Assembly: GCF_932526225.1 (NCBI RefSeq)
Contig: NC_064034.1
Coordinates: 22,039,002-22,103,001 of the forward strand
DNA length: 64,000 bases
Source of the DNA: Nematostella vectensis
Lineage: Eukaryota; Cnidaria; Anthozoa; Actiniaria; Edwardsiidae
Direction: 5' to 3'
Shown here one piece after another: positions 45,380 to 60,100 of the stretch (positions are counted from its first letter, which is position 1; the number at the start of each line of letters is the position of its first letter). A program made the translations under genes and the position numbers. The notes beneath the pieces were generated by a model. It saw only the letters and a program-made list of their open reading frames with translations, was not told the origin of the DNA and did no database searches.

Positions 45380-47189
45380 TCATTACTATGTGATTAAGCT
45401 GTACACACACAATAGGTTTTTTTAGAACAAGATACTTATATAATATAAAACTAAAAACAAACTTTTGCTTTTTAAATAATAAATCTGTAAAGAAAACAGT
45501 TTTCTATCAACCTAAAGATAATGGGAAAGGGGATTATTTTAGGAATGTACTGAATAAAATTATCATATACTTATTATTGCTATATTTTCTTTTCAAACAT
45601 TTAAAGAAGAGTCATATTTCTTGCTTTTACTTCTCCTACTTCTCCAATTTTTATGCAATTGATGCTCTTTGCTATTTCCCCTCTACACCAAAAATATATG
45701 AATGAACAAATTTGATTTTTAAATTAGAAATTTTTTATTTAGTACTTTCACACATATATTTTTTTTAGGATTTCCTTTCCAAGTCTCTTTCCCATTACAT
45801 TTATTTTAGAGGTTTAGATTTATTTTATTGGAATGGTTGGATCCAGGGTTTCTAAAAACACCAAAATATAATGCATTACTGGATGTATATTTGTAGATAT
45901 TTTAATATCTTCTTTAATATCTATTTTAATATCATGAGGATGGGAAATCACCACTTAAAATGGTACATGAAAACTTCAGTATTGCATCACATCTAAACCT
46001 GTCTGACACTATATAATATCTTTGAAATCCTGTTTCATCCATTACTTGTTCTTCGCAAGGACAAAGCTTGTCAGAATGTACCTTTACAAATATACATTAA
46101 TGGAACTTTTATGAGGGGAAGGGTTTTTTCGGGCAAGATACTTAAACTATATAACACTAGCAACAACCATGTTCTGTTCACATAGCTTGGATAGAATAGG
46201 CTTGGCCTCTTTAGAGGCCTGTGGTGGTGAAAGGGTTATGATAATGGGAAAGGGGAAATGTCAATAAATGCTCAATCAAATTATTTTCATTACTCTTATA
46301 TTTTTTTCACCAAACCGTTCAAGTTGAGTCGATTTCCTTTATTTCTACTCTCCCGTCGACAATTTTTTAGTCAATTGATATTCTTAGCTGTTTCCTTTCT
46401 ACCCCAAACATAGATCAATGAAAGGGTTTGGTTTGAAATTAGAAGGTAGCATTTTAGCCCTGTCAGTGATGTCTTGGATGTATTTTTTTTTTAGGATTTT
46501 AGGATTTGCTTCCAAAATCAATCTGTCTTTTTCTCCATTGCATTCATTTTGGAGTAGGCCACCAAAAACAAGGCCACTATATGGTAAAGTGTGGGTGCAC
46601 CAATATGTAATGCATGAAAGGAGATACATTTGTGGATCTTAATTTCCAGACATTTTTCTGAATATTCAGCCCAATAAAGAAGAGAATCACTACTAAATCG
46701 ATATATTCAAATTACAGTATGGCAGTTAAACAGTGTAAATATATTATTTGGTATCTTTGGAATGATGTTACATCCATGACATATTCTGCACAAGGGCAAA
46801 GCTTTTCGGAGTATTGTTTTGATTAAAAAAATATTCATAATGGAACTTCTATGGTGGGGAAATTTACCATTAGACTCTTGACAACTCTGATAGCCATATT
46901 TACACCAGGAATTGTGTTTGTTAACTTTGATTTACTGCATAATTTAAAATATTGAATAAGGCCTGGATCCATTTGGTTGGTCCAATGAATAAATCTCAGT
47001 AAAGAGCAGGATCCTAGATCCCCCAAAAATACTTCGATCAGTCAATACAAAAGGTGTTCAATGCTGGCTCCGCTTTTAGGCAGTGCCTAAATCTATATAT
47101 TAAAAGTACTTTGCTTATCAAATGTATAAGACGATAATCCATAACAGTATACTTAAGCCATTACATTAATGCTTTTCCTTCTAGGGCCA
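45380..47189. other. no gene seen; AT-rich
   Basis: Two similar stretches (45530-45960 and 46240-46720) share an AAAGGGG.. start, ATTTTTTT-AGGATTT and GCACAAGG/CGCAAGGACAAAGCTT ends, suggesting an old tandem duplication. GGCTCCGCTTTTAGGC hairpin motif at 47064-47086. No gene supported. Confidence 0.4.
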
Positions 47190-48221
47190 ATAAAAAGAGA
47201 GAGTATATAGAATAGACTCAGTAAAGTGGAATTAAAAATGAAATGAGCAACAGCAACCCTAACAAATATATCTGCCAGGCATATAAGTTGCTGTCCTTGT
47301 TCTACTACCCTTGTAACAAAATAATGTTTTGTCCTCTTGGGTTGCACTAAATCCAGCAACTCATCTACTTTTTGACCACTTTATATTACAGCAAACCATA
47401 TTTTTAATATTTTTTCAACCTTTTTTGACATTCAGCAAAATGCAAGTATTTGTATAACTTTCAAAGTGGACAGCATGATATATAGATTTCACATACTTAA
47501 TCATATAAACTGCTTTTAGACCAAACGCATCAATATTTTTTATTATCTTTTTTAACAGTGCAGTTTCAATTTTACATGCATATAAATACCTCAGTGATAT
47601 TGTCAAGCATGAGCATGTTAGGTTGAAAACTGGATCATTTTCATTAACTTATCATTTACTTATGTGCTATCTATTATTCTACTCTCAAAGGCTGCATTAT
47701 GTTTTTTTCTGTCTTGAAGTATATAAAATTTAATATCCTTGTAACTTAAGTGCCATTTGTTATTGAGTTATTATTTTACTATTTTATATCTAATCATTAG
47801 GATCTATTTATTATTTGCACACGACCTATATTTATTATTCTTTCTTTTTAAGGTTTATATATTAAAAAGATTGACAGAGTGATTATTTATTATCTACTTA
47901 TGAATATTTTTTTTATTATATTCGTTATTTATTATCTAAATATTTTTACCTGTTAACATTAACACATTACGAATCTTAAATGTGAATAACTATCTTAATT
48001 TACTATCTAATTCAAATTAGTTATTATCTCATTATTATCTATTTACTATTGGCACATGACACATCTGTACTGAAATATTATATGGTTTTTCTCTTCATGG
48101 TGTACATTATTCAAAACATATTAATTTATATATTTGTACCTATATTTAAGCAATTGTATTTCTTATCTTATAACTTAATAAAACTTGTCTATTTGCATGT
48201 TGCTTTCCCTTTTTCTGAAAA

Positions 48222-48470
48222 CTACGGCTCCGCTTTTAGACAGTGCCTAAATCTATCTAGTATGATGGACAGCCACACTGCTCTCAACTTGGATGAGGAT
48301 ATTCTTGGTGGCATATTCAGGAATCAGTTTCCGCTAAGTACTTGGAATATCCCGGCTAAACAAAATCTCAAAAGAAGTTCTGTGGCGTTGAACTGAACAA
48401 AAAGGTTTGAAGTTGTTATCCGTGGAAGAGAGTGGCATTGGATAGGACACACCTTCAGGAAAAAAAGAGT
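48222..48470 (+). pseudogene. LINE C-terminal scrap preceded by the GGCTCCGC hairpin (also in the other three copies)
   Basis: GGCTCCGCTTTTAGACAGTG at 48229 with a short hairpin, then a 44-codon stretch from 48262, and after a stop a run RGREWHWIGHTFRKK (about 48407-48460) that resembles the RW.WIGH.LRK end of RTE-like and related LINE reverse transcriptases. Copies lie 3984, 7968 and 11952 bp downstream (less one base). Confidence 0.45.
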
Positions 48471-48872
48471 GTTTTTTTTTTTGCAAGAATTGGAGAGTGG
48501 ACTAAGGACTATAACGCTACACACAACTACTAGAGAGTTAAGCTTTCGCGCGAATTGGTGGCCTGGTTCTGCCTCTTCTCGCGGGACAAGGGTCTTCCCT
48601 AGATGCTGCCCTTGAGGCCTCCAAAAATCAATGTAAAAGGTAAGTAGTTTAAGGAATATAATGCACAAGCTAATCTGTTGTGATACATTAAAAAGATATG
48701 AGTATCACCATCTAAAATAAGACGTATCTTTTAACTCTAACGCTTTCAGTCCCCATAAAAAGAGGTTAAAACTGGATCAATTGCAACTTTCTTAATTTAG
48801 AGTAACACCTTTGCTGAATGCAAAAATTTCCGACAAATAATGCAGATAAAAATGCATCGGATAATAGCCGAA

Positions 48873-49229
48873 TTAAGGTAATTGGACAAAAGTCTTACAT
48901 CTGTATAAATTGCAGAGGTAAAATAACAGTAACAGAAAAGTCTGACAGTCAGTTTTTAGTTTGCACGCAATGCTAATAAAAAAAACAGTCTTCTCCGTCA
49001 GCGAATCTCGGTATTGCAGAGGATGGCCAAAATTGGTCGATTTTAGATAGTGAATGCTTGCAAGGCGATTACGACTTGTTGGAGGGACTTCTGGCTGTGT
49101 AACACGTAAGACATGACCGAAACAACAACTGCATGATACAACTTGAATAACGAAAGGAATGGTGAACAAGAGAACAGCAAAAATGTAAAGAAAGAGTGCT
49201 TGAGCTGGAGGGATACAGCAAAAGTTCAA
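48873..49229 (-). CDS. unrecognised ORF, 118 aa (also in the other three copies)
   Basis: The N-terminal third is hydrophobic (ALFLYIFAVLLFTIPFVIQVV, one likely membrane segment, then a Cys cluster), and the rest is polar. I do not recognise it. It may be an exon of a decayed element or a chance frame; identical copies at 52857, 56841 and 60825 only reflect the tandem duplication. Confidence 0.2.
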   Translation of the reverse strand: MNFCCIPPAQALFLYIFAVLLFTIPFVIQVVSCSCCFGHVLRVTQPEVPPTSRNRLASIHYLKSTNFGHPLQYRDSLTEKTVFFISIACKLKTDCQTFLLLLFYLCNLYRCKTFVQLP

Positions 49230-49798
49230 TCAACGATTCTTTAATATTCCCGAAGAAAAAGGTGAAATTGGTATCACAAAGTTAGAGAACATAGTGTCAA
49301 CCAATCTTGGTCTCGAGGCGACTGTGGAGAACGCAAGCACACAAGGAAAATCACTAGAAATAAGCCAAACCGGCCAATTTTTGCTAAATTTGTCTATCGG
49401 CCTGAAGTTAGGCTTGTCACGAGGAGGAGTAACGAGTCAAAGACAGGAGCATTTGATTTAATAATGAAGGATTGTTTGAAGGAATAGCTACTCCAAGAGA
49501 AAATGAAGCAGGCTTACGTTGCTAGTAAGAGACCTCGGTCACTTGTATATTGATGGGATGGGGTGGGGTTAGCAAGCTTTTATTCATTATGAGTATTTTG
49601 ATCAATGAGTAATAATAAAGTCGAGTGACCCTGACATGAAATTGCAAGGCTTATGATTATGGCTATTTCACTCCCACTGAGAATTGTGATCGGTTCTCGG
49701 TATCAATTCTAAAAGTATTAATGCTCACTTGAACGATTTAATTAATTTACTATCGAGAATTGTTGTATAAAGAAAAATACACATTTTTACCAGGCACG

Positions 49799-50217
49799 AC
49801 AGGCCTGTTTAGAGACAGCTTTTTTTGTCTCTTTTCAGGTGCAATTGTACAAGGAACGTTCGCCTATTTATGTTGAATTTTCGTACATGGCGGCATGCGT
49901 ATGCGAGTTTATTACGTTTGTTTAATGAGCATTCACTTGAACGTCATAATATAAAATATTTCTCTGTTATGCAGAGGTTGTACCTTTTGGATCTATTGTG
50001 TATGCAGGGGCACGTGCCAGGACGCTGCTCCAGTAGGGATCAAGTAGGGATTTGTAGCGTCTTTAAGCGCCCAAATGTGTTTTCTTAATGCTGTTGCTTG
50101 TTTATTTCCTTCGTTTTTGAAAGACGTGGTGTGGCTGTTGTACCTGGTTTTAAAACTATCAGCGATGGGTCCCATATATATGACATTTTTAGGCCGTTGG
50201 CGGAGAAGACCTTGCAA
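49799..50217 (-). pseudogene. Penelope-like GIY-YIG fragment with hammerhead remnant (also in the other three copies)
   Basis: The frame at 49993-50217 resembles the end of a Penelope-type GIY-YIG nuclease: VIYMGPIADSFKTRYNSH, TSFKNEG and RKHIWALKD. About 185 bp further along the minus strand, 49799-49808 is ACAGGCCTGT, the same stem III palindrome as in the ribozyme at 15524-15533, but the CUGAUGA core is lost. The spacing mirrors that of the better preserved element at 15.5 kb. Confidence 0.6.
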
Positions 50218-50599
50218 ATCTGTTGGACATACTGAGATGTTGTAGCCCTTGAATAAATGTCCTAAATAGAAGAATGATCCTGTAAGCCCAAATGAATGAA
50301 AATCGAAGCGAAAAGATTTATTTACAGTTCAGCGTTGTTTCTATCGTTGTGACAAGCACCGTGATATAATTCAACGACTTTCCGGGCGATTTATTCCGAT
50401 TTATTTATTGAGGATGATACTGATTTTTATTATGCTTTTTTAAACCTGAATGTTTCATCTAGAGACCAAGAACGGCTAAAAACCCTATATTTTAATTCTT
50501 TCTCTGATGACTCTGACTCATGGCAACTCTTGCTCGACTTTGGTATGGACTCAGATGCTTACTTTCTCTACGACAATTCAAAGGTTCTCTAAAAATGCC

Positions 50600-51145
50600 T
50601 TTATTTAACTCCCAATAAATTCAACCTGGTCCAGCCTACTACATCTGGATCTTTTTCAATATTACATGTTAACATTCGTAACCATAAAAAAACACTTTGC
50701 AGACCTTTCTGAATTTTTATCAACCTATCTGTCGAGTCATTTAACCAAGTTTCAGAGATAGCAATGCCATGAAAATTGGAGATAAGCCTCCTGACTCTTC
50801 TGTTGCTGATTTCAACTCAACTTTTTCCAATGTTCTCTCAAAAATCAGTTTTGAAGGCAAATCATCTTATCTGGCGGGCGACTTTAACATCAGTCTTCTC
50901 AATTCTTCTTCCCATTAAGTACTGAAAAGTTTAACTCCTTGTCTGAAATTGACTGGTCTTTCCTTTATGAATTAGACTCAGTAAATGACTGCCATAATGC
51001 TTTTGCTGACCATATTACCCCAATCTACAAGAAATGTTTCCCTCTAAAAGCCATCAACTCCCATACCCGTCCTTTCCAACCTTGGTTTTCCAATTCCTTA
51101 TCTGTCTCATGTAAAAGAAAGAATTACTGTCCTCAAAAACACCCA
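50600..51145 (+). pseudogene. CR1-like LINE endonuclease fragment (also in the other three copies)
   Basis: In changing frames: FSILHVNIRN (start of an APE endonuclease), ADLSEFLSTYL, SSYLAGDFNISLLNSS (50865-50920, the GDFNI catalytic motif) and then 50939-51160 with FADHITPIYKKCFPLK, the linker before RT. Internal deletions and stops are clear. It is related to the LINE at 2.5-5 kb. In the fourth copy the frame runs on past the array edge into 63112-63181. Confidence 0.65.
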
Positions 51146-54100
51146 AGAAAAGGCGCTTGAAAAAGAGAGAGTATATAAAAAGAGAGAGTATATAGAATAG
51201 ACTCAGTAAAGTGGAATTAAAAATGAAATGAGCAACAGCAACCCTAACAAATATATCTGCCAGGCATATAAGTTGCTGTCCTTGTTCTACTACCCTTGTA
51301 ACAAAATAATGTTTTGTCCTCTTGGGTTGCACTAAATCCAGCAACTCATCTACTTTTTGACCACTTTATATTACAGCAAACCATATTTTTAATATTTTTT
51401 CAACCTTTTTTGACATTCAGCAAAATGCAAGTATTTGTATAACTTTCAAAGTGGACAGCATGATATATAGATTTCACATACTTAATCATATAAACTGCTT
51501 TTAGACCAAACGCATCAATATTTTTTATTATCTTTTTTAACAGTGCAGTTTCAATTTTACATGCATATAAATACCTCAGTGATATTGTCAAGCATGAGCA
51601 TGTTAGGTTGAAAACTGGATCATTTTCATTAACTTATCATTTACTTATGTGCTATCTATTATTCTACTCTCAAAGGCTGCATTATGTTTTTTTCTGTCTT
51701 GAAGTATATAAAATTTAATATCCTTGTAACTTAAGTGCCATTTGTTATTGAGTTATTATTTTACTATTTTATATCTAATCATTAGGATCTATTTATTATT
51801 TGCACACGACCTATATTTATTATTCTTTCTTTTTAAGGTTTATATATTAAAAAGATTGACAGAGTGATTATTTATTATCTACTTATGAATATTTTTTTAT
51901 TATATTCGTTATTTATTATCTAAATATTTTTACCTGTTAACATTAACACATTACGAATCTTAAATGTGAATAACTATCTTAATTTACTATCTAATTCAAA
52001 TTAGTTATTATCTCATTATTATCTATTTACTATTGGCACATGACACATCTGTACTGAAATATTATATGGTTTTTCTCTTCATGGTGTACATTATTCAAAA
52101 CATATTAATTTATATATTTGTACCTATATTTAAGCAATTGTATTTCTTATCTTATAACTTAATAAAACTTGTCTATTTGCATGTTGCTTTCCCTTTTTCT
52201 GAAAACTACGGCTCCGCTTTTAGACAGTGCCTAAATCTATCTAGTATGATGGACAGCCACACTGCTCTCAACTTGGATGAGGATATTCTTGGTGGCATAT
52301 TCAGGAATCAGTTTCCGCTAAGTACTTGGAATATCCCGGCTAAACAAAATCTCAAAAGAAGTTCTGTGGCGTTGAACTGAACAAAAAGGTTTGAAGTTGT
52401 TATCCGTGGAAGAGAGTGGCATTGGATAGGACACACCTTCAGGAAAAAAAGAGTGTTTTTTTTTTTGCAAGAATTGGAGAGTGGACTAAGGACTATAACG
52501 CTACACACAACTACTAGAGAGTTAAGCTTTCGCGCGAATTGGTGGCCTGGTTCTGCCTCTTCTCGCGGGACAAGGGTCTTCCCTAGATGCTGCCCTTGAG
52601 GCCTCCAAAAATCAATGTAAAAGGTAAGTAGTTTAAGGAATATAATGCACAAGCTAATCTGTTGTGATACATTAAAAAGATATGAGTATCACCATCTAAA
52701 ATAAGACGTATCTTTTAACTCTAACGCTTTCAGTCCCCATAAAAAGAGGTTAAAACTGGATCAATTGCAACTTTCTTAATTTAGAGTAACACCTTTGCTG
52801 AATGCAAAAATTTCCGACAAATAATGCAGATAAAAATGCATCGGATAATAGCCGAATTAAGGTAATTGGACAAAAGTCTTACATCTGTATAAATTGCAGA
52901 GGTAAAATAACAGTAACAGAAAAGTCTGACAGTCAGTTTTTAGTTTGCACGCAATGCTAATAAAAAAAACAGTCTTCTCCGTCAGCGAATCTCGGTATTG
53001 CAGAGGATGGCCAAAATTGGTCGATTTTAGATAGTGAATGCTTGCAAGGCGATTACGACTTGTTGGAGGGACTTCTGGCTGTGTAACACGTAAGACATGA
53101 CCGAAACAACAACTGCATGATACAACTTGAATAACGAAAGGAATGGTGAACAAGAGAACAGCAAAAATGTAAAGAAAGAGTGCTTGAGCTGGAGGGATAC
53201 AGCAAAAGTTCAATCAACGATTCTTTAATATTCCCGAAGAAAAAGGTGAAATTGGTATCACAAAGTTAGAGAACATAGTGTCAACCAATCTTGGTCTCGA
53301 GGCGACTGTGGAGAACGCAAGCACACAAGGAAAATCACTAGAAATAAGCCAAACCGGCCAATTTTTGCTAAATTTGTCTATCGGCCTGAAGTTAGGCTTG
53401 TCACGAGGAGGAGTAACGAGTCAAAGACAGGAGCATTTGATTTAATAATGAAGGATTGTTTGAAGGAATAGCTACTCCAAGAGAAAATGAAGCAGGCTTA
53501 CGTTGCTAGTAAGAGACCTCGGTCACTTGTATATTGATGGGATGGGGTGGGGTTAGCAAGCTTTTATTCATTATGAGTATTTTGATCAATGAGTAATAAT
53601 AAAGTCGAGTGACCCTGACATGAAATTGCAAGGCTTATGATTATGGCTATTTCACTCCCACTGAGAATTGTGATCGGTTCTCGGTATCAATTCTAAAAGT
53701 ATTAATGCTCACTTGAACGATTTAATTAATTTACTATCGAGAATTGTTGTATAAAGAAAAATACACATTTTTACCAGGCACGACAGGCCTGTTTAGAGAC
53801 AGCTTTTTTTGTCTCTTTTCAGGTGCAATTGTACAAGGAACGTTCGCCTATTTATGTTGAATTTTCGTACATGGCGGCATGCGTATGCGAGTTTATTACG
53901 TTTGTTTAATGAGCATTCACTTGAACGTCATAATATAAAATATTTCTCTGTTATGCAGAGGTTGTACCTTTTGGATCTATTGTGTATGCAGGGGCACGTG
54001 CCAGGACGCTGCTCCAGTAGGGATCAAGTAGGGATTTGTAGCGTCTTTAAGCGCCCAAATGTGTTTTCTTAATGCTGTTGCTTGTTTATTTCCTTCGTTT

Positions 54101-57100
54101 TTGAAAGACGTGGTGTGGCTGTTGTACCTGGTTTTAAAACTATCAGCGATGGGTCCCATATATATGACATTTTTAGGCCGTTGGCGGAGAAGACCTTGCA
54201 AATCTGTTGGACATACTGAGATGTTGTAGCCCTTGAATAAATGTCCTAAATAGAAGAATGATCCTGTAAGCCCAAATGAATGAAAATCGAAGCGAAAAGA
54301 TTTATTTACAGTTCAGCGTTGTTTCTATCGTTGTGACAAGCACCGTGATATAATTCAACGACTTTCCGGGCGATTTATTCCGATTTATTTATTGAGGATG
54401 ATACTGATTTTTATTATGCTTTTTTAAACCTGAATGTTTCATCTAGAGACCAAGAACGGCTAAAAACCCTATATTTTAATTCTTTCTCTGATGACTCTGA
54501 CTCATGGCAACTCTTGCTCGACTTTGGTATGGACTCAGATGCTTACTTTCTCTACGACAATTCAAAGGTTCTCTAAAAATGCCTTTATTTAACTCCCAAT
54601 AAATTCAACCTGGTCCAGCCTACTACATCTGGATCTTTTTCAATATTACATGTTAACATTCGTAACCATAAAAAAACACTTTGCAGACCTTTCTGAATTT
54701 TTATCAACCTATCTGTCGAGTCATTTAACCAAGTTTCAGAGATAGCAATGCCATGAAAATTGGAGATAAGCCTCCTGACTCTTCTGTTGCTGATTTCAAC
54801 TCAACTTTTTCCAATGTTCTCTCAAAAATCAGTTTTGAAGGCAAATCATCTTATCTGGCGGGCGACTTTAACATCAGTCTTCTCAATTCTTCTTCCCATT
54901 AAGTACTGAAAAGTTTAACTCCTTGTCTGAAATTGACTGGTCTTTCCTTTATGAATTAGACTCAGTAAATGACTGCCATAATGCTTTTGCTGACCATATT
55001 ACCCCAATCTACAAGAAATGTTTCCCTCTAAAAGCCATCAACTCCCATACCCGTCCTTTCCAACCTTGGTTTTCCAATTCCTTATCTGTCTCATGTAAAA
55101 GAAAGAATTACTGTCCTCAAAAACACCCAAGAAAAGGCGCTTGAAAAAGAGAGAGTATATAAAAAGAGAGAGTATATAGAATAGACTCAGTAAAGTGGAA
55201 TTAAAAATGAAATGAGCAACAGCAACCCTAACAAATATATCTGCCAGGCATATAAGTTGCTGTCCTTGTTCTACTACCCTTGTAACAAAATAATGTTTTG
55301 TCCTCTTGGGTTGCACTAAATCCAGCAACTCATCTACTTTTTGACCACTTTATATTACAGCAAACCATATTTTTAATATTTTTTCAACCTTTTTTGACAT
55401 TCAGCAAAATGCAAGTATTTGTATAACTTTCAAAGTGGACAGCATGATATATAGATTTCACATACTTAATCATATAAACTGCTTTTAGACCAAACGCATC
55501 AATATTTTTTATTATCTTTTTTAACAGTGCAGTTTCAATTTTACATGCATATAAATACCTCAGTGATATTGTCAAGCATGAGCATGTTAGGTTGAAAACT
55601 GGATCATTTTCATTAACTTATCATTTACTTATGTGCTATCTATTATTCTACTCTCAAAGGCTGCATTATGTTTTTTTCTGTCTTGAAGTATATAAAATTT
55701 AATATCCTTGTAACTTAAGTGCCATTTGTTATTGAGTTATTATTTTACTATTTTATATCTAATCATTAGGATCTATTTATTATTTGCACACGACCTATAT
55801 TTATTATTCTTTCTTTTTAAGGTTTATATATTAAAAAGATTGACAGAGTGATTATTTATTATCTACTTATGAATATTTTTTTATTATATTCGTTATTTAT
55901 TATCTAAATATTTTTACCTGTTAACATTAACACATTACGAATCTTAAATGTGAATAACTATCTTAATTTACTATCTAATTCAAATTAGTTATTATCTCAT
56001 TATTATCTATTTACTATTGGCACATGACACATCTGTACTGAAATATTATATGGTTTTTCTCTTCATGGTGTACATTATTCAAAACATATTAATTTATATA
56101 TTTGTACCTATATTTAAGCAATTGTATTTCTTATCTTATAACTTAATAAAACTTGTCTATTTGCATGTTGCTTTCCCTTTTTCTGAAAACTACGGCTCCG
56201 CTTTTAGACAGTGCCTAAATCTATCTAGTATGATGGACAGCCACACTGCTCTCAACTTGGATGAGGATATTCTTGGTGGCATATTCAGGAATCAGTTTCC
56301 GCTAAGTACTTGGAATATCCCGGCTAAACAAAATCTCAAAAGAAGTTCTGTGGCGTTGAACTGAACAAAAAGGTTTGAAGTTGTTATCCGTGGAAGAGAG
56401 TGGCATTGGATAGGACACACCTTCAGGAAAAAAAGAGTGTTTTTTTTTTTGCAAGAATTGGAGAGTGGACTAAGGACTATAACGCTACACACAACTACTA
56501 GAGAGTTAAGCTTTCGCGCGAATTGGTGGCCTGGTTCTGCCTCTTCTCGCGGGACAAGGGTCTTCCCTAGATGCTGCCCTTGAGGCCTCCAAAAATCAAT
56601 GTAAAAGGTAAGTAGTTTAAGGAATATAATGCACAAGCTAATCTGTTGTGATACATTAAAAAGATATGAGTATCACCATCTAAAATAAGACGTATCTTTT
56701 AACTCTAACGCTTTCAGTCCCCATAAAAAGAGGTTAAAACTGGATCAATTGCAACTTTCTTAATTTAGAGTAACACCTTTGCTGAATGCAAAAATTTCCG
56801 ACAAATAATGCAGATAAAAATGCATCGGATAATAGCCGAATTAAGGTAATTGGACAAAAGTCTTACATCTGTATAAATTGCAGAGGTAAAATAACAGTAA
56901 CAGAAAAGTCTGACAGTCAGTTTTTAGTTTGCACGCAATGCTAATAAAAAAAACAGTCTTCTCCGTCAGCGAATCTCGGTATTGCAGAGGATGGCCAAAA
57001 TTGGTCGATTTTAGATAGTGAATGCTTGCAAGGCGATTACGACTTGTTGGAGGGACTTCTGGCTGTGTAACACGTAAGACATGACCGAAACAACAACTGC

Positions 57101-60100
57101 ATGATACAACTTGAATAACGAAAGGAATGGTGAACAAGAGAACAGCAAAAATGTAAAGAAAGAGTGCTTGAGCTGGAGGGATACAGCAAAAGTTCAATCA
57201 ACGATTCTTTAATATTCCCGAAGAAAAAGGTGAAATTGGTATCACAAAGTTAGAGAACATAGTGTCAACCAATCTTGGTCTCGAGGCGACTGTGGAGAAC
57301 GCAAGCACACAAGGAAAATCACTAGAAATAAGCCAAACCGGCCAATTTTTGCTAAATTTGTCTATCGGCCTGAAGTTAGGCTTGTCACGAGGAGGAGTAA
57401 CGAGTCAAAGACAGGAGCATTTGATTTAATAATGAAGGATTGTTTGAAGGAATAGCTACTCCAAGAGAAAATGAAGCAGGCTTACGTTGCTAGTAAGAGA
57501 CCTCGGTCACTTGTATATTGATGGGATGGGGTGGGGTTAGCAAGCTTTTATTCATTATGAGTATTTTGATCAATGAGTAATAATAAAGTCGAGTGACCCT
57601 GACATGAAATTGCAAGGCTTATGATTATGGCTATTTCACTCCCACTGAGAATTGTGATCGGTTCTCGGTATCAATTCTAAAAGTATTAATGCTCACTTGA
57701 ACGATTTAATTAATTTACTATCGAGAATTGTTGTATAAAGAAAAATACACATTTTTACCAGGCACGACAGGCCTGTTTAGAGACAGCTTTTTTTGTCTCT
57801 TTTCAGGTGCAATTGTACAAGGAACGTTCGCCTATTTATGTTGAATTTTCGTACATGGCGGCATGCGTATGCGAGTTTATTACGTTTGTTTAATGAGCAT
57901 TCACTTGAACGTCATAATATAAAATATTTCTCTGTTATGCAGAGGTTGTACCTTTTGGATCTATTGTGTATGCAGGGGCACGTGCCAGGACGCTGCTCCA
58001 GTAGGGATCAAGTAGGGATTTGTAGCGTCTTTAAGCGCCCAAATGTGTTTTCTTAATGCTGTTGCTTGTTTATTTCCTTCGTTTTTGAAAGACGTGGTGT
58101 GGCTGTTGTACCTGGTTTTAAAACTATCAGCGATGGGTCCCATATATATGACATTTTTAGGCCGTTGGCGGAGAAGACCTTGCAAATCTGTTGGACATAC
58201 TGAGATGTTGTAGCCCTTGAATAAATGTCCTAAATAGAAGAATGATCCTGTAAGCCCAAATGAATGAAAATCGAAGCGAAAAGATTTATTTACAGTTCAG
58301 CGTTGTTTCTATCGTTGTGACAAGCACCGTGATATAATTCAACGACTTTCCGGGCGATTTATTCCGATTTATTTATTGAGGATGATACTGATTTTTATTA
58401 TGCTTTTTTAAACCTGAATGTTTCATCTAGAGACCAAGAACGGCTAAAAACCCTATATTTTAATTCTTTCTCTGATGACTCTGACTCATGGCAACTCTTG
58501 CTCGACTTTGGTATGGACTCAGATGCTTACTTTCTCTACGACAATTCAAAGGTTCTCTAAAAATGCCTTTATTTAACTCCCAATAAATTCAACCTGGTCC
58601 AGCCTACTACATCTGGATCTTTTTCAATATTACATGTTAACATTCGTAACCATAAAAAAACACTTTGCAGACCTTTCTGAATTTTTATCAACCTATCTGT
58701 CGAGTCATTTAACCAAGTTTCAGAGATAGCAATGCCATGAAAATTGGAGATAAGCCTCCTGACTCTTCTGTTGCTGATTTCAACTCAACTTTTTCCAATG
58801 TTCTCTCAAAAATCAGTTTTGAAGGCAAATCATCTTATCTGGCGGGCGACTTTAACATCAGTCTTCTCAATTCTTCTTCCCATTAAGTACTGAAAAGTTT
58901 AACTCCTTGTCTGAAATTGACTGGTCTTTCCTTTATGAATTAGACTCAGTAAATGACTGCCATAATGCTTTTGCTGACCATATTACCCCAATCTACAAGA
59001 AATGTTTCCCTCTAAAAGCCATCAACTCCCATACCCGTCCTTTCCAACCTTGGTTTTCCAATTCCTTATCTGTCTCATGTAAAAGAAAGAATTACTGTCC
59101 TCAAAAACACCCAAGAAAAGGCGCTTGAAAAAGAGAGAGTATATAAAAAGAGAGAGTATATAGAATAGACTCAGTAAAGTGGAATTAAAAATGAAATGAG
59201 CAACAGCAACCCTAACAAATATATCTGCCAGGCATATAAGTTGCTGTCCTTGTTCTACTACCCTTGTAACAAAATAATGTTTTGTCCTCTTGGGTTGCAC
59301 TAAATCCAGCAACTCATCTACTTTTTGACCACTTTATATTACAGCAAACCATATTTTTAATATTTTTTCAACCTTTTTTGACATTCAGCAAAATGCAAGT
59401 ATTTGTATAACTTTCAAAGTGGACAGCATGATATATAGATTTCACATACTTAATCATATAAACTGCTTTTAGACCAAACGCATCAATATTTTTTATTATC
59501 TTTTTTAACAGTGCAGTTTCAATTTTACATGCATATAAATACCTCAGTGATATTGTCAAGCATGAGCATGTTAGGTTGAAAACTGGATCATTTTCATTAA
59601 CTTATCATTTACTTATGTGCTATCTATTATTCTACTCTCAAAGGCTGCATTATGTTTTTTTCTGTCTTGAAGTATATAAAATTTAATATCCTTGTAACTT
59701 AAGTGCCATTTGTTATTGAGTTATTATTTTACTATTTTATATCTAATCATTAGGATCTATTTATTATTTGCACACGACCTATATTTATTATTCTTTCTTT
59801 TTAAGGTTTATATATTAAAAAGATTGACAGAGTGATTATTTATTATCTACTTATGAATATTTTTTTATTATATTCGTTATTTATTATCTAAATATTTTTA
59901 CCTGTTAACATTAACACATTACGAATCTTAAATGTGAATAACTATCTTAATTTACTATCTAATTCAAATTAGTTATTATCTCATTATTATCTATTTACTA
60001 TTGGCACATGACACATCTGTACTGAAATATTATATGGTTTTTCTCTTCATGGTGTACATTATTCAAAACATATTAATTTATATATTTGTACCTATATTTA

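Noticed and set aside
48049-48396. 115-aa plus-strand ORF in each 3984-bp copy
   Set aside because: The first 70 codons are AT-rich low-complexity sequence; only the last 44 codons may be real coding text, included under the LINE scrap.
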